64,000 nucleotides of DNA from Lenzites betulinus (taxonomy: Eukaryota; Basidiomycota; Agaricomycetes; Polyporales; Polyporaceae), in assembly GCA_022264855.1 (NCBI GenBank), contig JABYQU010000019.1, forward strand, positions 62,001-126,000, in the 5' to 3' direction. The position numbers and the translations under genes were made by a program. Shown here one piece after another: positions 24,446-36,385 of the stretch; positions within the stretch are counted from its first letter, which is position 1; each line of letters starts with the position of its first letter. Below the pieces are notes generated by a model, which ran no database searches, was not told the DNA's origin, and saw only the letters and a program-made list of their open reading frames with translations.

Positions 24446-24496
24446 CGGAGGAATGATAGCCTTGATTTGACTGAGAATTTGTTTTGGTACGGGCAT
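23153..24496 (-). CDS. ATP-dependent NAD(P)HX dehydratase
   Basis: Metabolite-repair enzyme (ribokinase-like CARKD/NAXD family) that uses ATP to dehydrate S-NAD(P)HX back to NAD(P)H. Seven exons: 24496-24384, 24331-24286, 24232-24132, 24080-23669, 23613-23468, 23416-23313 and 23259-23153, giving 342 residues in one frame. N-terminal [18 protein letters not shown] (residues about 29-46) and [15 protein letters not shown] form the fold's start. GPGLG is at 109-113, and the ATP/catalytic motif GGQGDILSG at 247-255 has the catalytic Asp251. The C-terminus carries EIGGAF as in the family. An ATG 123 nt upstream is also in frame, so a longer N-terminus is possible. The exon 4 donor is GTGGGC, weaker than GTGAGC in the truncated copy. 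Confidence 0.9.
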
Positions 24497-24706
24497 TGTT
24501 TGCTCGACGATTAGCTTAAGCTTGCAGGGCCAGAATTCTGGAAGACTGTGATATGTAGATTCCGCGTCGACAAGGATCACGTGCAATGCGTTGTGATGGG
24601 ATAGACGAGCCGTGCACAAGAAGAGGGCAGAGCGCGCGGGAGGACGAGGAATAGGTTCAGTTCGATCGCAACACTAACTGACGTCATCCGCAACCGCTGC
24701 TAGGGC

Positions 24707-24711
24707 AAAAA
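24707..24711 (-). terminator. Pol III T-run after tRNA-Pro (minus)
   Basis: Five T residues on the minus strand directly follow the tRNA discriminator base. Confidence 0.7.
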
Positions 24712-24795
24712 GGGCCCAACCGGGAATTGAACCCGGGACCTCGCGCAGGTTCGAGGTTGCCCGAAGCGCGAATCATACTACTAGACCATTGGGCC
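24712..24795 (-). tRNA. tRNA-Pro(CGG), split by a 12-nt intron
   Basis: The mature sequence is the same as the tRNA at 7131 except one D-loop base, with anticodon CGG and the same stems. The intron after position 37 is CAACCTCGAACC (12 nt) instead of 9 nt and unrelated in sequence. It lies about 215 bp upstream of the dehydratase start, on the same strand. Confidence 0.92.
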
Positions 24796-25372
24796 GCACA
24801 ACAGCTGCGTTTTCATACATCCCAATTCTGGTTGAATCTCTACCACGTCGGCTTCTTCCGACGCAGAAATGGTCTGACTTCGGATTCTGACTGCAGTCAC
24901 TGAACTTCGCACAGCTCTACCACGTCAACGCCGTTATATAAACTAGTACTGTCGACCGCCAAGCCCAGGCTGATAAAAGACCGAGCATCATGCCATGAAT
25001 TTTTGAGAACTGCTATATCTGTGTCAAAAACCTGTGGATGAGTCAGAATAGGTGAGAAACGTCTGCGTCAACACCCATACCATCTCAGTTTTGACTTCAC
25101 TCACAATATTACAAAGTAGTCAGCGGTATCGTGTCAGCTCTTCCAGGCTTATGCATGCTCGCCAGGCTCTTGCACAGATTCCACGGGGCCAGGTAGCTTT
25201 GGTATGTTTAGCGAGCACCGACTCGTGCAAGATAACCGCTGCATGAACATCAGTTGGAGGCTATCAGCGGATGCTAACACCTTTACTTCACATGAAGTGC
25301 GAGCTCACCATGATAGGTATTCCGAGACTCCCCTTCCGTACCCCATCTCCGCGCCAGGATCCCACTCAGACC
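24796..25372. other. Intergenic region
   Basis: No gene is seen between the tRNA and the 3' end of the next gene. Short plus-strand frames here lack any recognisable feature. Confidence 0.3.
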
Positions 25373-26191
25373 CTACGGACGCTCCCAAATCTCGCGCAGA
25401 AGCCTTATCTGCCAGTCGTCGAGACGCCCGCCCACACGGGGCCCAGTCGCGTCCGGTCGGCCAACCGCGAGAACCTGTGCAAAGCAGACTTGGTCAACCT
25501 GGCTCGCGCGAACGGCGTGCTCACGGTAATATTCTGCAGGTGCGGGAGCGACATAATGCGGCGGCTGGCTATAGTCGTAGAAAAGACCTGGAAACAGTAG
25601 AGCTGCTTTCGCTGGCCGCCCCTCTTGGCCGCCCCAGGTGTGGGTAGAAGGTTTGGAACGGCCGTCAAAGTTCGTCCAAATGGTGCGCTCTATTCCTGAG
25701 GGGATCCACCGCCCCGTTGACCATGCCTCATCTCCTGACGGTCGCATCTTGCGGGAATATAGATCTGTGCCTGTGGTCAGTGGAATACTCGTCTGAAGAG
25801 GATCCCACCGTGTGATGTCCGCCTGCGGCGGTGGATTGCATTCAGCGCAGTGGCAAATGGTGGAGTCAGAGAAAAGTGGGTGCTTCGGGGGATTGCAATA
25901 TATCCGTATCAGCTCCTCGGGACCCGCGTTCGTGGACCGTCCAGTGATGCCCCCGCGCGTGACGTCCGGCTGCACAGTGCAATCGGTGAGCACTGTTACC
26001 CTTTCATGTAATCAATATTAACTTACGGAATACCCTGCATCGCCAGAAAGGATGCCCGTGTCCTCTGTCCAATTAAGGATAGCTGCGAATGTCTTCGGAG
26101 GCTTCTCCGGCTTGGGCTCCAGGATCGGCATGAGCGCAATCGCGGGTCCAGTAAAAGTCAGTGGATTGCGAGTCGAAGTGAGCTTCGCCAT
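25373..26191 (-). CDS. Hypothetical protein, two exons
   Basis: The family is not recognised. Exon 1 is 26191-26027 (55 codons, from MAKLTSTRNP) and exon 2 is 25969-25373, joined in phase 0 by a GTAAGT...TGTGCAG intron, giving 253 residues. The frame is open and composition is non-repetitive, supporting a real gene. The middle has a Cys/His cluster (CNPPKH...CHCAECNP, about residues 75-100) that could bind a metal. The C-terminal half is aromatic- and Pro-rich. No signal peptide or membrane span is evident. Confidence 0.6.
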
Positions 26192-26704
26192 AGTTCTTGT
26201 ACGTGTTGTTGGTATGACTGATCGAACCTATATGGGCGGGGTCTCGAGTCTCGAGTGGTCTGTGGTCTGTGGTCAAAAGCAAGTTGAACTTGGGCGCTTT
26301 GCACGGCCGCGTTTATGGGCGTGCAGGAACTTCCAATTTTGGTGCGTGATTTTGACCATTGTTTCCCTTTGTATGACAGGCTAATACGGCATCTCATTGT
26401 CGATCTGGGCCTCAGCATGATTGTCCGATCGTGCGGCAGCATTCATTATACTTCATAGCAAATTTGACCCGCTATTTATCAGCATATGCGTTAAGTACAG
26501 ACGGTCGACACATCGCAAAAAATAGTAGCTATGTAAGCATAGTCTGCCCCCTCCTCCCGGGCTCATACACGTGTGGTTCCCGATTCCCTGAGGTCTGCCA
26601 ACCGTCCGCTCCTCCTCCATCAATACCCCGTCCCGCTTGAGCCCTCCCTCCCCACCGATCTGACTCGCTCTCAACTTGCATACACCGGCTACTTGCTATC
26701 CCTC
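26192..26704. other. Intergenic region
   Basis: This holds the promoter of the 25.4 kb gene and the 3' flank of the next gene. No feature was identified. Confidence 0.3.
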
Positions 26705-27541
26705 TCAACCCAGCCCCAGAAACCGAATCACTTCCGCGGCCATCCGCTCCATCGCCTCCTCCGCGCTCTCCATGTCATGGGCCAAGCAGGACGCCTTTTT
26801 AATGGCCGGTGGACGTTCTCGCTCTATCTGTCTGCGACGGACGTATGCGAGTCGCACTTCCTCGTCGATGACGATCCCGGGCGGGGTCAAGGGGTATATA
26901 GACGTCGAAGTGCTCGCGTTGGACGACACAGAGTTTCCCGCGCCCATCGTCGGGACTGGTTCACCGCTGCTAGTGGTATCGTCGTGGGAAGCAGCGCGGT
27001 AGGGATCACCTGGCATCGTCATTGTGGCCGTCGTCGCCGCGGTCGCTTCGATGTGAGTCGTCGCCTCGGATGTGCACACTTCGATCGATGTCGGCTGGCT
27101 TGCACTCGCAGGTACATCCCCGCTCGTCGTCGCTCCTTCCGGTGTCACATTCATCGGGGGGAATAGGCTGCGCGGGTCGATGAAAGGCGGCCACGGCGGC
27201 GCGACCGTGCTCTCGGGGTTCACCGCCAGAGTCTCCGTGTACTGCGACCATTCGAATGCCATCCGTGTTGTGCGAGCCTCCGCTAGGAGGCCTTGCACCC
27301 TGGCGCCACCGACGCGCCAGTACTAGGTAATCGTGCACGCTGTGAGTCCCACCTTTAGTTTGATCCCTCCAACGATGCTGCTCACCGAGGGGTTCCTGTG
27401 CGGGGGGTAGTAGATCATGTCGTCGGCAGGGTTCATGATCGGCTCGTAGTTGTGGAAAAGCTTCACTGGACGCGGCGCGTGGATGGTACCGGGCAGGGAA
27501 GGCATAGGTGCGCAGGGCAGAGGCGTCGATGTCGCATCCAT
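26705..27541 (-). CDS. Hypothetical protein, two exons
   Basis: The family is not recognised. Exon 1 is 27541-27353 (63 codons from MDATSTPLPC) and exon 2 is 27322-26705, joined in phase 0, giving 268 residues. The N-terminal third is ordered in appearance (VKLFHNYEPIMNPADDMIYY, then YWRVGGARVQGLLAEARTT). The middle, about residues 110-215, is Thr/Ser/Ala/Pro-rich and probably disordered. The C-terminal 50 residues are charged and may be helical (EEVRLAYVRRRQIERERPP, EEAMERMAAEVIRFLGLG). It is divergent from the BTB gene at 28.3 kb with a 711-bp intergenic region between them. Confidence 0.6.
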
Positions 27542-28252
27542 GTTCGTTGTGGCTGAATATGCGATGCAGAGTGTAGATGGTAGGTCGTCGACTTCACCGG
27601 TTAATAGTAGCCTTGCTAACGGACAATATTGACACAGCAGCTGATCCCCAGGACAGGGGGGTATAGTGAGGTGAGGGACAGAATGGGAGTGCGGTGGTGA
27701 AGCGCAAGTTGATCGAGAGGGCGTCTTTCGCCCAGGACCGTGTCAGTCGCGTCTCGCGCACTTCGATTGTTTAACGAGGCGTGTATGTCACATGAGCGCA
27801 AAGTGGACTTCCCATTATGGTGAGTCGTTGCGCCCATTGTTCTTTCCACAGCGAGGCCAACTAGCCCTTCGTCAAATATCATATGGCCTTGCATGTATTG
27901 GTGAACTACCATGTACAGCCCGCAAGATGTTCTCTGCAAAGTTCATCAAGTTGCTCGTAGAGTATGGAAGGTATGCACTCTTTCTCCAGTTTCGCGGAAC
28001 AAAATATGTTTCTAGCATAAATCTGGCGACTCACCTGAATCTCACTCAGACAGAAAATATGAGCTCTCGACTCGCCTCTTATAAACCAACGATCGGGCGT
28101 TTACGTCTTCTCTCCCTTCGCGAAGCCGTGTGGCCTGCCACGAGGCAGCAGCGTGGGTTCGACTATACCGTGCAGTACGACCGCCTACGTCGTTCCTTCA
28201 TCTCCTCCAACCACGTCCAACCTCTCAACACCTCAGATCGTTACCATCGCCC
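27542..28252. promoter_or_regulatory. Divergent promoter region
   Basis: This region is shared by the minus-strand unknown gene (start 27541) and the plus-strand BTB gene (start 28253). No specific motif is claimed. A plus-strand open frame runs into the BTB gene but lacks an upstream conserved domain. Confidence 0.35.
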
Positions 28253-29947
28253 ATGGCTGATTTGGACATCCTCACGGAATCGGCGGAATGCTCCCCCGCA
28301 TCCTATCCATTTGACCTCGACTCTGCCGATATCATCCTCCGCACATCCGACCGTGTTGACTTCCGCGTTCATCGCGCCATCCTCGCCATTGCTTCTCCCG
28401 TCTTCGCGAGCATGTTCCAGCGGCCTCAGCCACAGCACTCAAGTAGCACTCCCGACACAGCGACTTCGAACCCGCTCCCGGTCATCGGCCTTTCCGAAGA
28501 CAGCAGGACGCTAGATAGCCTCCTCCGTCTGTGTTATCCTGTTGAGAGCTTAGGAGGCGAAGGCATCGACGACATCATCCATATTCTGGACGTGGCAAAC
28601 AAGTACAATATGCAGTGGCCTATGTCTATTCTTCACCAGAAACTGGGGAGCCTTACCTCGGAGAAGCCCCTCGTTGCATGGGCTGCAGCATGTCGAACAC
28701 GCTCAGAGACTGCGGCTCGTACGTCGGCGGAATGCCTTCTACAACAACAGGGCGAAGATCCTATCGACTTGCAGGCGATCGTGCTCGAGCAAGGCATCGC
28801 TGCCTTGGAAGGCGTCTCTGCTGGGGACTACCATCGCTTGGACGAGTTTCTCCGTCGACGGGAAGAAGGAAACTCTGCTGATTCCAGGTCCCACATGTTG
28901 TCAACGGTGCCCACACAGGATGAGGCCATCAAATCTGAGGGTACTCCAGACTACTTCGCCACCCACATTCCCGACCCAGATGTCATCTGTCGTTCAGCGG
29001 ACAACGTTGACTTCGATGCCCATCGAGCCATCCTCCTCCTACGCTCCGTAACATTCGAGAAACCGTCCGTGACCATTGGAGCCGGTCTATTAGAGCGAGA
29101 CACGACGGGCGATGGTGCTGCTCCGCGAGCCGAAGAAGGCGGGAATGACGAACTCCCATGCCCGCGTCCAATACTTCACTTCAATGGTGACGCCGAGACG
29201 TTGTCCACCATTCTGGCTATCTGCTACGGCGACACTCCCTCGAGTCTCTTCACCCTCTCCAAGGTCATCGCTGCCTGTAACCACGGCTCTCCGGGGCTGG
29301 ACTCCGTGCATGGAACCGCAAACAAGCTGTGGGATGAACAAGCTCGCTCAGATCCATTCCTTGCTTACTTCATCGCCGTCCATCGCCGTTTGACTGTACA
29401 AGCCCAAGCCGCCGCGAAGCAGATGCTCCTACAGCACCCCTCTGAGAGCATCAGACAAAAGTACGTATCTCCGATGGAACAGGTCCCTGCGCAAGCTTAC
29501 CACAAGCTTGTCGCATACCTCCTGTCGTGTGAGAGCGTTGTCAGAGGAGCATTGGATACCGCTCAGGAGGAGTGGCGTAAATCCTCGACATTTTCGTCAC
29601 ATAAATGCAAGACGTTCACCCGCTCCACCTCACAAGCATGGCTGCTTGAGTACTTCGAGAACGTGAAGAAGGACTGGATGGGCACAGCGGCGGGGGGACG
29701 TGGTGGCTGGGATTCTTCCTTGGGTCCCCTTCCCCTGGTCAAGCAAGCCATCGGATACAGTTCTGGCAACTCGGCGTCGATGTGCTCGCGGACCTGCACA
29801 ATTATCCAAAATGTTCTCGACGTGGGGGACACCCTACTAAAGAAGTTGGTTGCGGATATTGATAAGGTCGTTATTACATCTCTTCCGCTTTGCTTCATCC
29901 CGGATATATGCTGAGCGTGGTTTTCACAGATCACACTGGAATTGTAA
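28253..29947 (+). CDS. Double-BTB domain protein 3
   Basis: Divergent member of the double-BTB family. The start is ATG 28253 (ccATGg context). First BTB at about residues 20-115 (ADIILRTSDRVDFRVHRAIL, IASPVFASMF), second at about 240-330 (VICRSADNVDFDAHRAILLL). The main exon is open to 29914, but the last coding piece is better read as exon 29930-29947 (ITLEL-stop) joined to 29866 by a 63-nt intron. The donor GTCGTT is weak and the acceptor TTTCACAG is good. That gives 543 residues and a tail like the other family members; unspliced it is 553. Confidence 0.78.
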
Positions 29948-30337
29948 GACCGCTCGGATGCAGCGGTAGTGCGACAACAGAATCAGGTAAGTAGGTCATC
30001 ATTATACCACTACAACATTGATGTCATGACTCATTACATATGCCTGCTCTCCTGCAGCACAAGGAACCGTCGGAAATGAAGATGCGAGAGTCGGTAGAGC
30101 GACAGGAATAGTACGTGTACAATGGCTCGAGTTTAAGAAGTTCTCTAGATCATTTTGCGAGATATTCCGATGCTGGTTCTGCTTCGAACTGCAACGTGGT
30201 CTACCGCAGCAGTACCGCAGCGTACCCGCTGGACCAACATAAAGCACTGAGACTGCCTCTGCCCGCGGTACCTTCGCTACACTCATCTCTCACCACCCAG
30301 TACTAGTCTCTCAAACTAACAAACCAACCCACTCCAG
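29948..30337 (+). promoter_or_regulatory. Intergenic region upstream of BTB gene 4
   Basis: This spacer lies between two co-oriented BTB genes and contains the promoter of the second. No motif is claimed and no ORF has family features. Confidence 0.3.
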
Positions 30338-31959
30338 ATGACTCAACCAGATGCACCGCAGCGCACCGACGCTGCACCCCCGTTCAACCAGCCCTCGGCC
30401 GACCTCATCCTGCACACCGCCGACCTCGTCGACTTCCGCGTGCACTCCCAGATCCTCGCCCAGGCGTCCCCGTTCTTCGCCTCCATGCTCGCGCTCCCCC
30501 AGCCCCCCGCCTCCCCGCCTTCCTCCACGGACGCCCCGGGCGCAGACGTCGGACCCCCAGTCGTGCCGGTGTCCGAAGACAGCGCGACCCTCGAGCTGCT
30601 TCTGCGTCTCGTGTACCCCATCCCGAAGGCTCGCCGCGTCCAGATGGACGACCCGCAGAAGATGGTTCCCGCACTGCGCGCAGCCATGAAGTACGAGATG
30701 GAGCTCCCGATCGAGATCATGACTGAGCGGCTTGCTGTGATCACACCGAAGAACCCCGTGCAAGTCTGGGCCGCGGCGTGCCGTACGGGCCTGGAGGGCG
30801 TGGCGCGCGGTGCGGCGGAGGCTCTGAAGAAGACGTGGACGCGGCCGGACAAGCTCGAGACGTTGGCGTTTATGGATGAGCTCGGTGACATGTCTGGTAT
30901 CTCTGCCGGCGATTACTTCCGGCTGAAGCGCTACCTGATGAGTGAGCCTGGGTCCGCCAACGAGTCGCTGAAGCTCCTGAGTCCAGAGTCACCGTTCCCT
31001 CAGACATTCCTAAACAGGAAGGGGAAGAAGACAAAGAAGGCCGGGTCCCAGTTTTGCACAGATATTCCTGGTATCGACGTCGAATGCTTGTCTTCTCGTG
31101 GAGGCCTGGCAAGGTCGTTTGGGGCCCACCAGAGTGTGTTGGCGAGCCACTCATCGGTATGGAAAGCGAAGCTTGCCAGCCTGCGGACGCAGCACATATC
31201 GACGGAGTCGTCCGTACCTATCGTGCTGCAGCTCGACGTTGACGAGGAGCCCGACACGCTCTCCGATCTCTTGAAAATCTGCTATAGTACTCCCGAGATT
31301 CCGGCCGGCTTCGAAGCCCAAGCGCGGTTGGTGTTGGCAGCACAGAAGTACGACATACCGCCACACATCGTCGCCTACATTCGCCTTGCTTGGGACGACG
31401 CTGCGAGCCGCAATCCACTCGAAGCCTACTTTGTCGCAACCAACCACGGACTTCGTGACTACGCCGAAGCTGCCGCAAGAAAGGTACTGGCCAAGCAGAC
31501 CGCTCACCTATACACCTCCGTCATGGAGAAGTCGCCGGCGCTGGCCTACCACCGCATGTTGGTCTACTACGACGCCTCTCGTACGATGATTCGAGACCGA
31601 GCGCTTCAAGCTATTGCCAAACTACCTGGAACCATAAGTCCATATGATTCAAATTATCATCGCTACACGAATATCTCTGTAGCGCCTGTAAAGACTGCTT
31701 GGGAAGGCGTTATCAAGAAAGAGGGCTTTGGATCGCCGGGCGGCATAACACAGGCGTTTCAGAAAGAGACTCCGCCACAATACGGTACTACCACTGGCAC
31801 TGGCACCGTCGAAGGATTCGTAGGCGCTGTCCTCCATTGCGTCCTCACCACCCAAGAAGAAACAGAGCGAGCGCTGAACGACGTATGTGGATCAGTGTTG
31901 TAATAATTGACTCTGCCACTGACCCCCGCTATTTGCAGGTAAAGATCACTCTGGGATGA
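30338..31959 (+). CDS. Double-BTB domain protein 4
   Basis: Close paralogue of the two genes at 2.8-6.6 kb (N-terminus MTQPDAPQRTDA, same first BTB, same KGKKTKKAG linker as gene 2), now on the opposite strand. Exon 1 is 30338-31882 (515 codons). The last exon 31939-31959 codes VKITLG-stop after a GTATGT...TTTGCAG intron, giving 521 residues. First BTB at about 18-115, second at about 245-345. The linker indicates gene 2 as its nearest relative, implying dispersed duplication. Confidence 0.83.
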
Positions 31960-33684
31960 ACGGCGGATGCTCGTACGATCTCGTTTGTTGGGTACATCCT
32001 GGTGGTTCTCTGCACCGTCGCTGTGGTCATTTTTCCCATACTGATGTCCATGACGCAGGACAACGGCTATCGGAGTGTTCAAGCACTAAGCTCGAGAAGG
32101 AGGCGCTGGGGCGTTGGAGACAGTTGGTAACAAGGGCAGGATTCGGTGTCATCTCATAGTCTGTACGGTGTCGAGAATCGCGAACACATGTCCAGATTTG
32201 ACTCGGGAGCATGACACAGCCCTACGACATTCGGGAGGATAGCAAGGTGGTGAGAGCATGAGCTAGAGCACCGAAGCGCTCTCGCTCATGCCGTCATCTT
32301 ACCACTGGCAGACGTGAGCTGTGTCCCCCCAGTTGAGGGGAAAAGCCGCGTACATGCGCGGAAAACCTCGGAGAAAAGCGCCGCTGCAGACACCGGTCGT
32401 ATCACACGCGGGTCAGTCACCTCACAGGGCAACCACCTCCATCCTAGACACATACCTGGTGCCGACATATGACTCGCTCGACAGTCATCCTGAGGATATT
32501 CGTCGTGAACGTGTCACCCGACTAGAAGTCAGGCCATCCCATCCGCACCGCTCGGCGGTGTGTTGCCATGGTAAGGAGGGTGGGCAGTACCGTGGCACGG
32601 TCGAAGACATCCTCGACGTATGTTCCTGCGTATGAGCATGTCCAGCCACGCCGCAGTGGAGAGGCGGAATTGAGCAGCTCTCTGGGACAGCTGCGTGTCG
32701 AAGGCGGCCTCGAAAATCGTTACATTGTTGTCCGCAACTGCGGCAGCGGCATTACGGCGTGAGACGGGGGGGGGGCATCCCGGTGGCTTCGCGTCACGAA
32801 AACAAGTCACCGGAGGTATGTCATATCGGAACTTGAAATTGGTCGGAGGTTGTGCACATCTGCCCGGCTCCGATACATACCGTGCTTGCGCACTGCACCG
32901 GCGGTACGGAGATGCAGTCGATATGTCCAACGCAGATAGTGCAGCTGGCGCGCGGCGGTGCTGAGGCGTCCCGAGCAGCACGGAAAGTGGCTCCGAACCC
33001 CCTGTAGCGCGCGCAGACCACGACAGACGGCGGCGGGGCATGCACGGAGTGTTCGGAGGATGATTGTGATGCATTCCGAGCGGCCAGCAGACTGGGCCAC
33101 CCGGAGCGCGTGCAAAAAAAGCCGCGCCTGGCCGCACGCGACTGCCCCAAGTGATCGCGATTGACGAGGAATCGAGCATGGTGTGATGCGCAAGGCTGGC
33201 TAGGTGCACTATGTCGTAAAATCGCCCAGGTTCTGGCAAGACAAGACGGGAAGGGTGGATAGGAGACGCGCTAGAGGTAAATTGGACGTACAAGACATGG
33301 AGGGGGCGCGCCTGGGTGCGCGCGAGCTGCGGGGGTCGACATAAGGCGCCCCGTGGACGTCTTCCACCCAGAGTTATTGTCCCGCGTTCGATGTTTAGCA
33401 TTGCAGAAATTGAGTGATTCGGGGAGGAGAGCAAGGACGGGGATGCGATGGGCGGCTGCTAGATATGATATGGGCGCCTGTGCGGGGAGCCAATGGGAGG
33501 GCAGGGATGGGTGCGCAGGACGGCTCGGGTGGTACGACGGAGAACAGATCAAAATATTATCCGCGCCTCGTCTCATCCTCGTTTTTTCTATATAACACCC
33601 AACGCGCCTCGCCCGTACCCGTCCAGCTCCTCCCTTTGCCCATCTCTCATCCTTGTCAAATTCACTATCGACGCGCCCCACACC
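31960..33684. other. Intergenic region upstream of HMG-CoA synthase
   Basis: 1.7 kb without a convincing gene. A 301-codon minus-strand frame (32529-33434) is Pro/Ala/Arg-rich, lacks domain-like blocks and overlaps the synthase promoter, so it is not called. A run of nine or more G residues lies near 32768. Confidence 0.4.
33490..33595 (+). promoter_or_regulatory. CCAAT and TATA elements of HMG-CoA synthase
   Basis: CCAAT lies at 33490-33494 and TATATAA at 33589-33595, 90 bp before the start codon, with a C/T-rich stretch between TATA and ATG. The arrangement suggests a strong core promoter. Confidence 0.55.
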
Positions 33685-35437
33685 ATGACTGTCCCCCTCA
33701 ACGCCTCCACCAGCCAGGAAGTCGAGGCGCCCATCCGCCCCAAGGATGTCGGCATCCTCGCGATGGAGATGTACTTCCCCCGCCGCGTACGTGTTTTCTC
33801 TTCGCGAATGCCTCGTCACGCGTCCTCACCGTGCGTAGTGCATCTCCGAGGAGGAGCTTGAGGTCTTCGACAACGTGCCCAAGGGCAAATACACCATCGG
33901 CCTCGGCCAGAAGTTCATGGCGTGCTGCGACGACCGCGAGGACATCAACTCCTTCGCCCTCACCGGTACGTCCCCCTCGCGTTCACCAAGACCCTTTCAC
34001 TCATTCCCGGCCCAGCGGTGATCAACCTCATCGAAAAGTACGAGATCGACCCCAAGTCCATCGGCCGCATTGACGTCGGCACCGAGACTATCATCGACAA
34101 GTCAAAATCGACCAAGACCCATCTCATGGACTTCTTCGCCGACGCTGGCAACACCGACATCGAGGGTGTCGACTCCAAGAACGCCTGCTACGGCTCGACT
34201 GCTGCCCTCTTCAACGCTGTCAACTGGGTCGAGTCCTCGTCTTGGGATGGCCGGAACGCGATCGTCGTTGGTGGCGATATTGCGATTTACGCCGAGGGCA
34301 GCGGCCGGCCCACTGGCGGTGCTGGTGCCTTCGCCATTCTCATTGGCCCTAATGCACCGATCGCAGTAGAGCGTGAGTACCATTCTGTTTTTGTGGCTAC
34401 CATCTTTTGCGCTTCGTGTGACCGCCGTGGCCGTCGGGGAATAAAGTAAGGCATTGCGGAATACAGCAAAGTCGCCGGGCGGCACATCAAAGTTTCTCAT
34501 ACAGTTCATTCCGAATCCCGAACCCCGGGTCCTGCCTTCCGTTCTCGTATTCTGGTCCTTATCTGTGCCAGAAAGACGCACTTGCTGACCGCCGGCTTTC
34601 TCTGCAGCGGTCCACGGCTCGCACATGGCGAACACCTACGACTTCTACAAGCCCAAGCTCGACTCGGAGTACCCCGAGGTCGACGGCCCGCTCTCCATCT
34701 CTGCCTACATCTCCGCCATCGACGCGTCCTACGCCGCGTTCCGCGCCAAGCACGGCAAGGCGAAGAAGATCTCCGGGCAGGCCGGCAGCCCCGCGTTCAC
34801 GCTCGCGGACGTCGACTACCCCGTCTTCCACTCGCCGTACGGGAAGATGGTGCAGAAGGCGCACGCGCGCCTCGTCTACAACGACTTCCTCGCGAACCCC
34901 GACGCGCCCAAGTACGCGAACGTGCCCGAGCGCGAGGCGCTCCTCGCGCAGCCGTACAAGGCGACGCTCACCGACAAGGCGCTCGAGAAGACGTTCATGG
35001 GGCTCGCGAAGGCCGACTTCGAGAACACGGTCGAGAAGGGCATGAAGCTCGCGCGCCGCTGCGGGAACATGTACACCGCGTCGCTCTACGGCGGCCTCGC
35101 GTCGCTGCTCGCGAGCGTCGAGCCCGCGGAGCTCCGCGGGAAGCGCATCAGCATGTTCGCGTACGGCTCCGGCCTCGCGAGCAGCTTCTTCACGCTCAAG
35201 GTCAAGGGCGACACGTCCGCGATCCGGGAGAAGATGGACCTGGTGGCGCGCCTGGAGAGCATGAAGGTCGTGCCCTGCCAGGAGTACGTCGACTCGCTCG
35301 CGCTGCGCGAGAAGAACCACAACGCGGGCTCGTACCAGCCCGTCGGCTCGCTCGACAACATCTGGCCCGGCGCGTACTACCTCGAGAACATCGACGCGCG
35401 GTACAGGCGCACGTACATCCGCGCGCCGAAGGCGTGA
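33685..35437 (+). CDS. ERG13: Hydroxymethylglutaryl-CoA synthase
   Basis: Condenses acetyl-CoA with acetoacetyl-CoA to HMG-CoA, the second step of the mevalonate/sterol pathway. Four exons: 33685-33786, 33839-33965, 34016-34372 and 34608-35437, 437 residues in one frame. Catalytic residues are in family contexts: Glu68 in DDREDINS, Cys134 in SKNACYGST and His236 in VFHSPYGKM. The joint at intron 3 reads [17 protein letters not shown] as expected. The protein is complete but compact at the C-terminus. Intron 3 is 235 nt, several times longer than the others. Codon use is strongly C/G-ending in the last exon, as in highly expressed genes. Confidence 0.95.
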
Positions 35438-36385
35438 GGCTGCCCCCGCCCCCGCCGCCCGCTCTCCTCCTTCGCGTCCTCCCATCCTTGCTTGTCCCAT
35501 TGCTGTCGCACTCGCACACACACTCGATACCTCCCCGTCGCCCTCGCACCATCTAATCGCGACCCGCATTGCGTACTGCATACCACTACTTACCCCCCGT
35601 TATCTCTCCGCGCCTCGCCGCACCCCCTCCGACCCCCGCCCCCCCGGCGTGCGCACGTTATTGTAGTTTTTCCCGTCGGTCGGAGCGGTCTTTGGGCACT
35701 TGGTAGAGCCTCCGCGTCGCGGACGCATGTATATGAGTATCATCGCATAAATTCCATCACTAGACGTGCCCTAATTTGTGCTGGCAACGCTGTGCGTCGA
35801 AAGTCCAAGTAAGTTGAGATATGTGCTCGATCGGGCTGAGGCCGACTTTGACCTCTGAATCGCATGTCAACTTTTCTGGCCAAGATATGACTTCGGGCCT
35901 GGGACGGCGTGCTAGCACTGTACCGCCGGTGAGAGATCGGCGGACCATTCAGAATATCGCGCTCTTGAGAGGTACAGACATGAGTCCAACGTGGGGAGCA
36001 ATATTATAACTTGAGGAGACTTTGTGGTGAGCTCGAAGCGGGAGCACTAGTAGCACGAGTACGCCGTCGAAACATATGGGCTTATACTACTGGAGAGTTC
36101 GGGGCCGGCGGACGCGTACAAACGGCACAGGTAGCATAACCATTCCACAAATTGATAACCCGTCAGAAGCTGGACAGATACAATGTATTGAGAGAGCCAT
36201 TATTCATTTCGACCGTCCCTATTCCTCGGCGTCAGGGAACATTCGAGCCGCGGTAGCTCATCGCTCATCGGGCAGCCAGAGGAGCGTCTTGGGTCGAATC
36301 ACTAGACGAAGTGGGTGGACCATGTGAAGAGGTTCAGCGTAGGCGGTCTGCTTGCTTCTGGGGCCTGCTCGTGAGGCGCCTATGC
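35438..36385. other. Convergent intergenic region
   Basis: 3' flanks of HMG-CoA synthase and the Hsp70-like gene. A C-rich stretch after the synthase stop is probably 3' UTR. No gene is seen. Confidence 0.35.

Noticed and set aside
32529..33434. 301-codon minus-strand frame upstream of HMG-CoA synthase
   Set aside because: It has no domain-like blocks or splice logic, and it overlaps the CCAAT/TATA-proximal promoter.
34582..35556. 324-codon plus-strand frame overlapping HMG-CoA synthase exon 4
   Set aside because: It is an alternative frame of a strongly GC3-biased exon, with a His/Arg-rich product and no domain.
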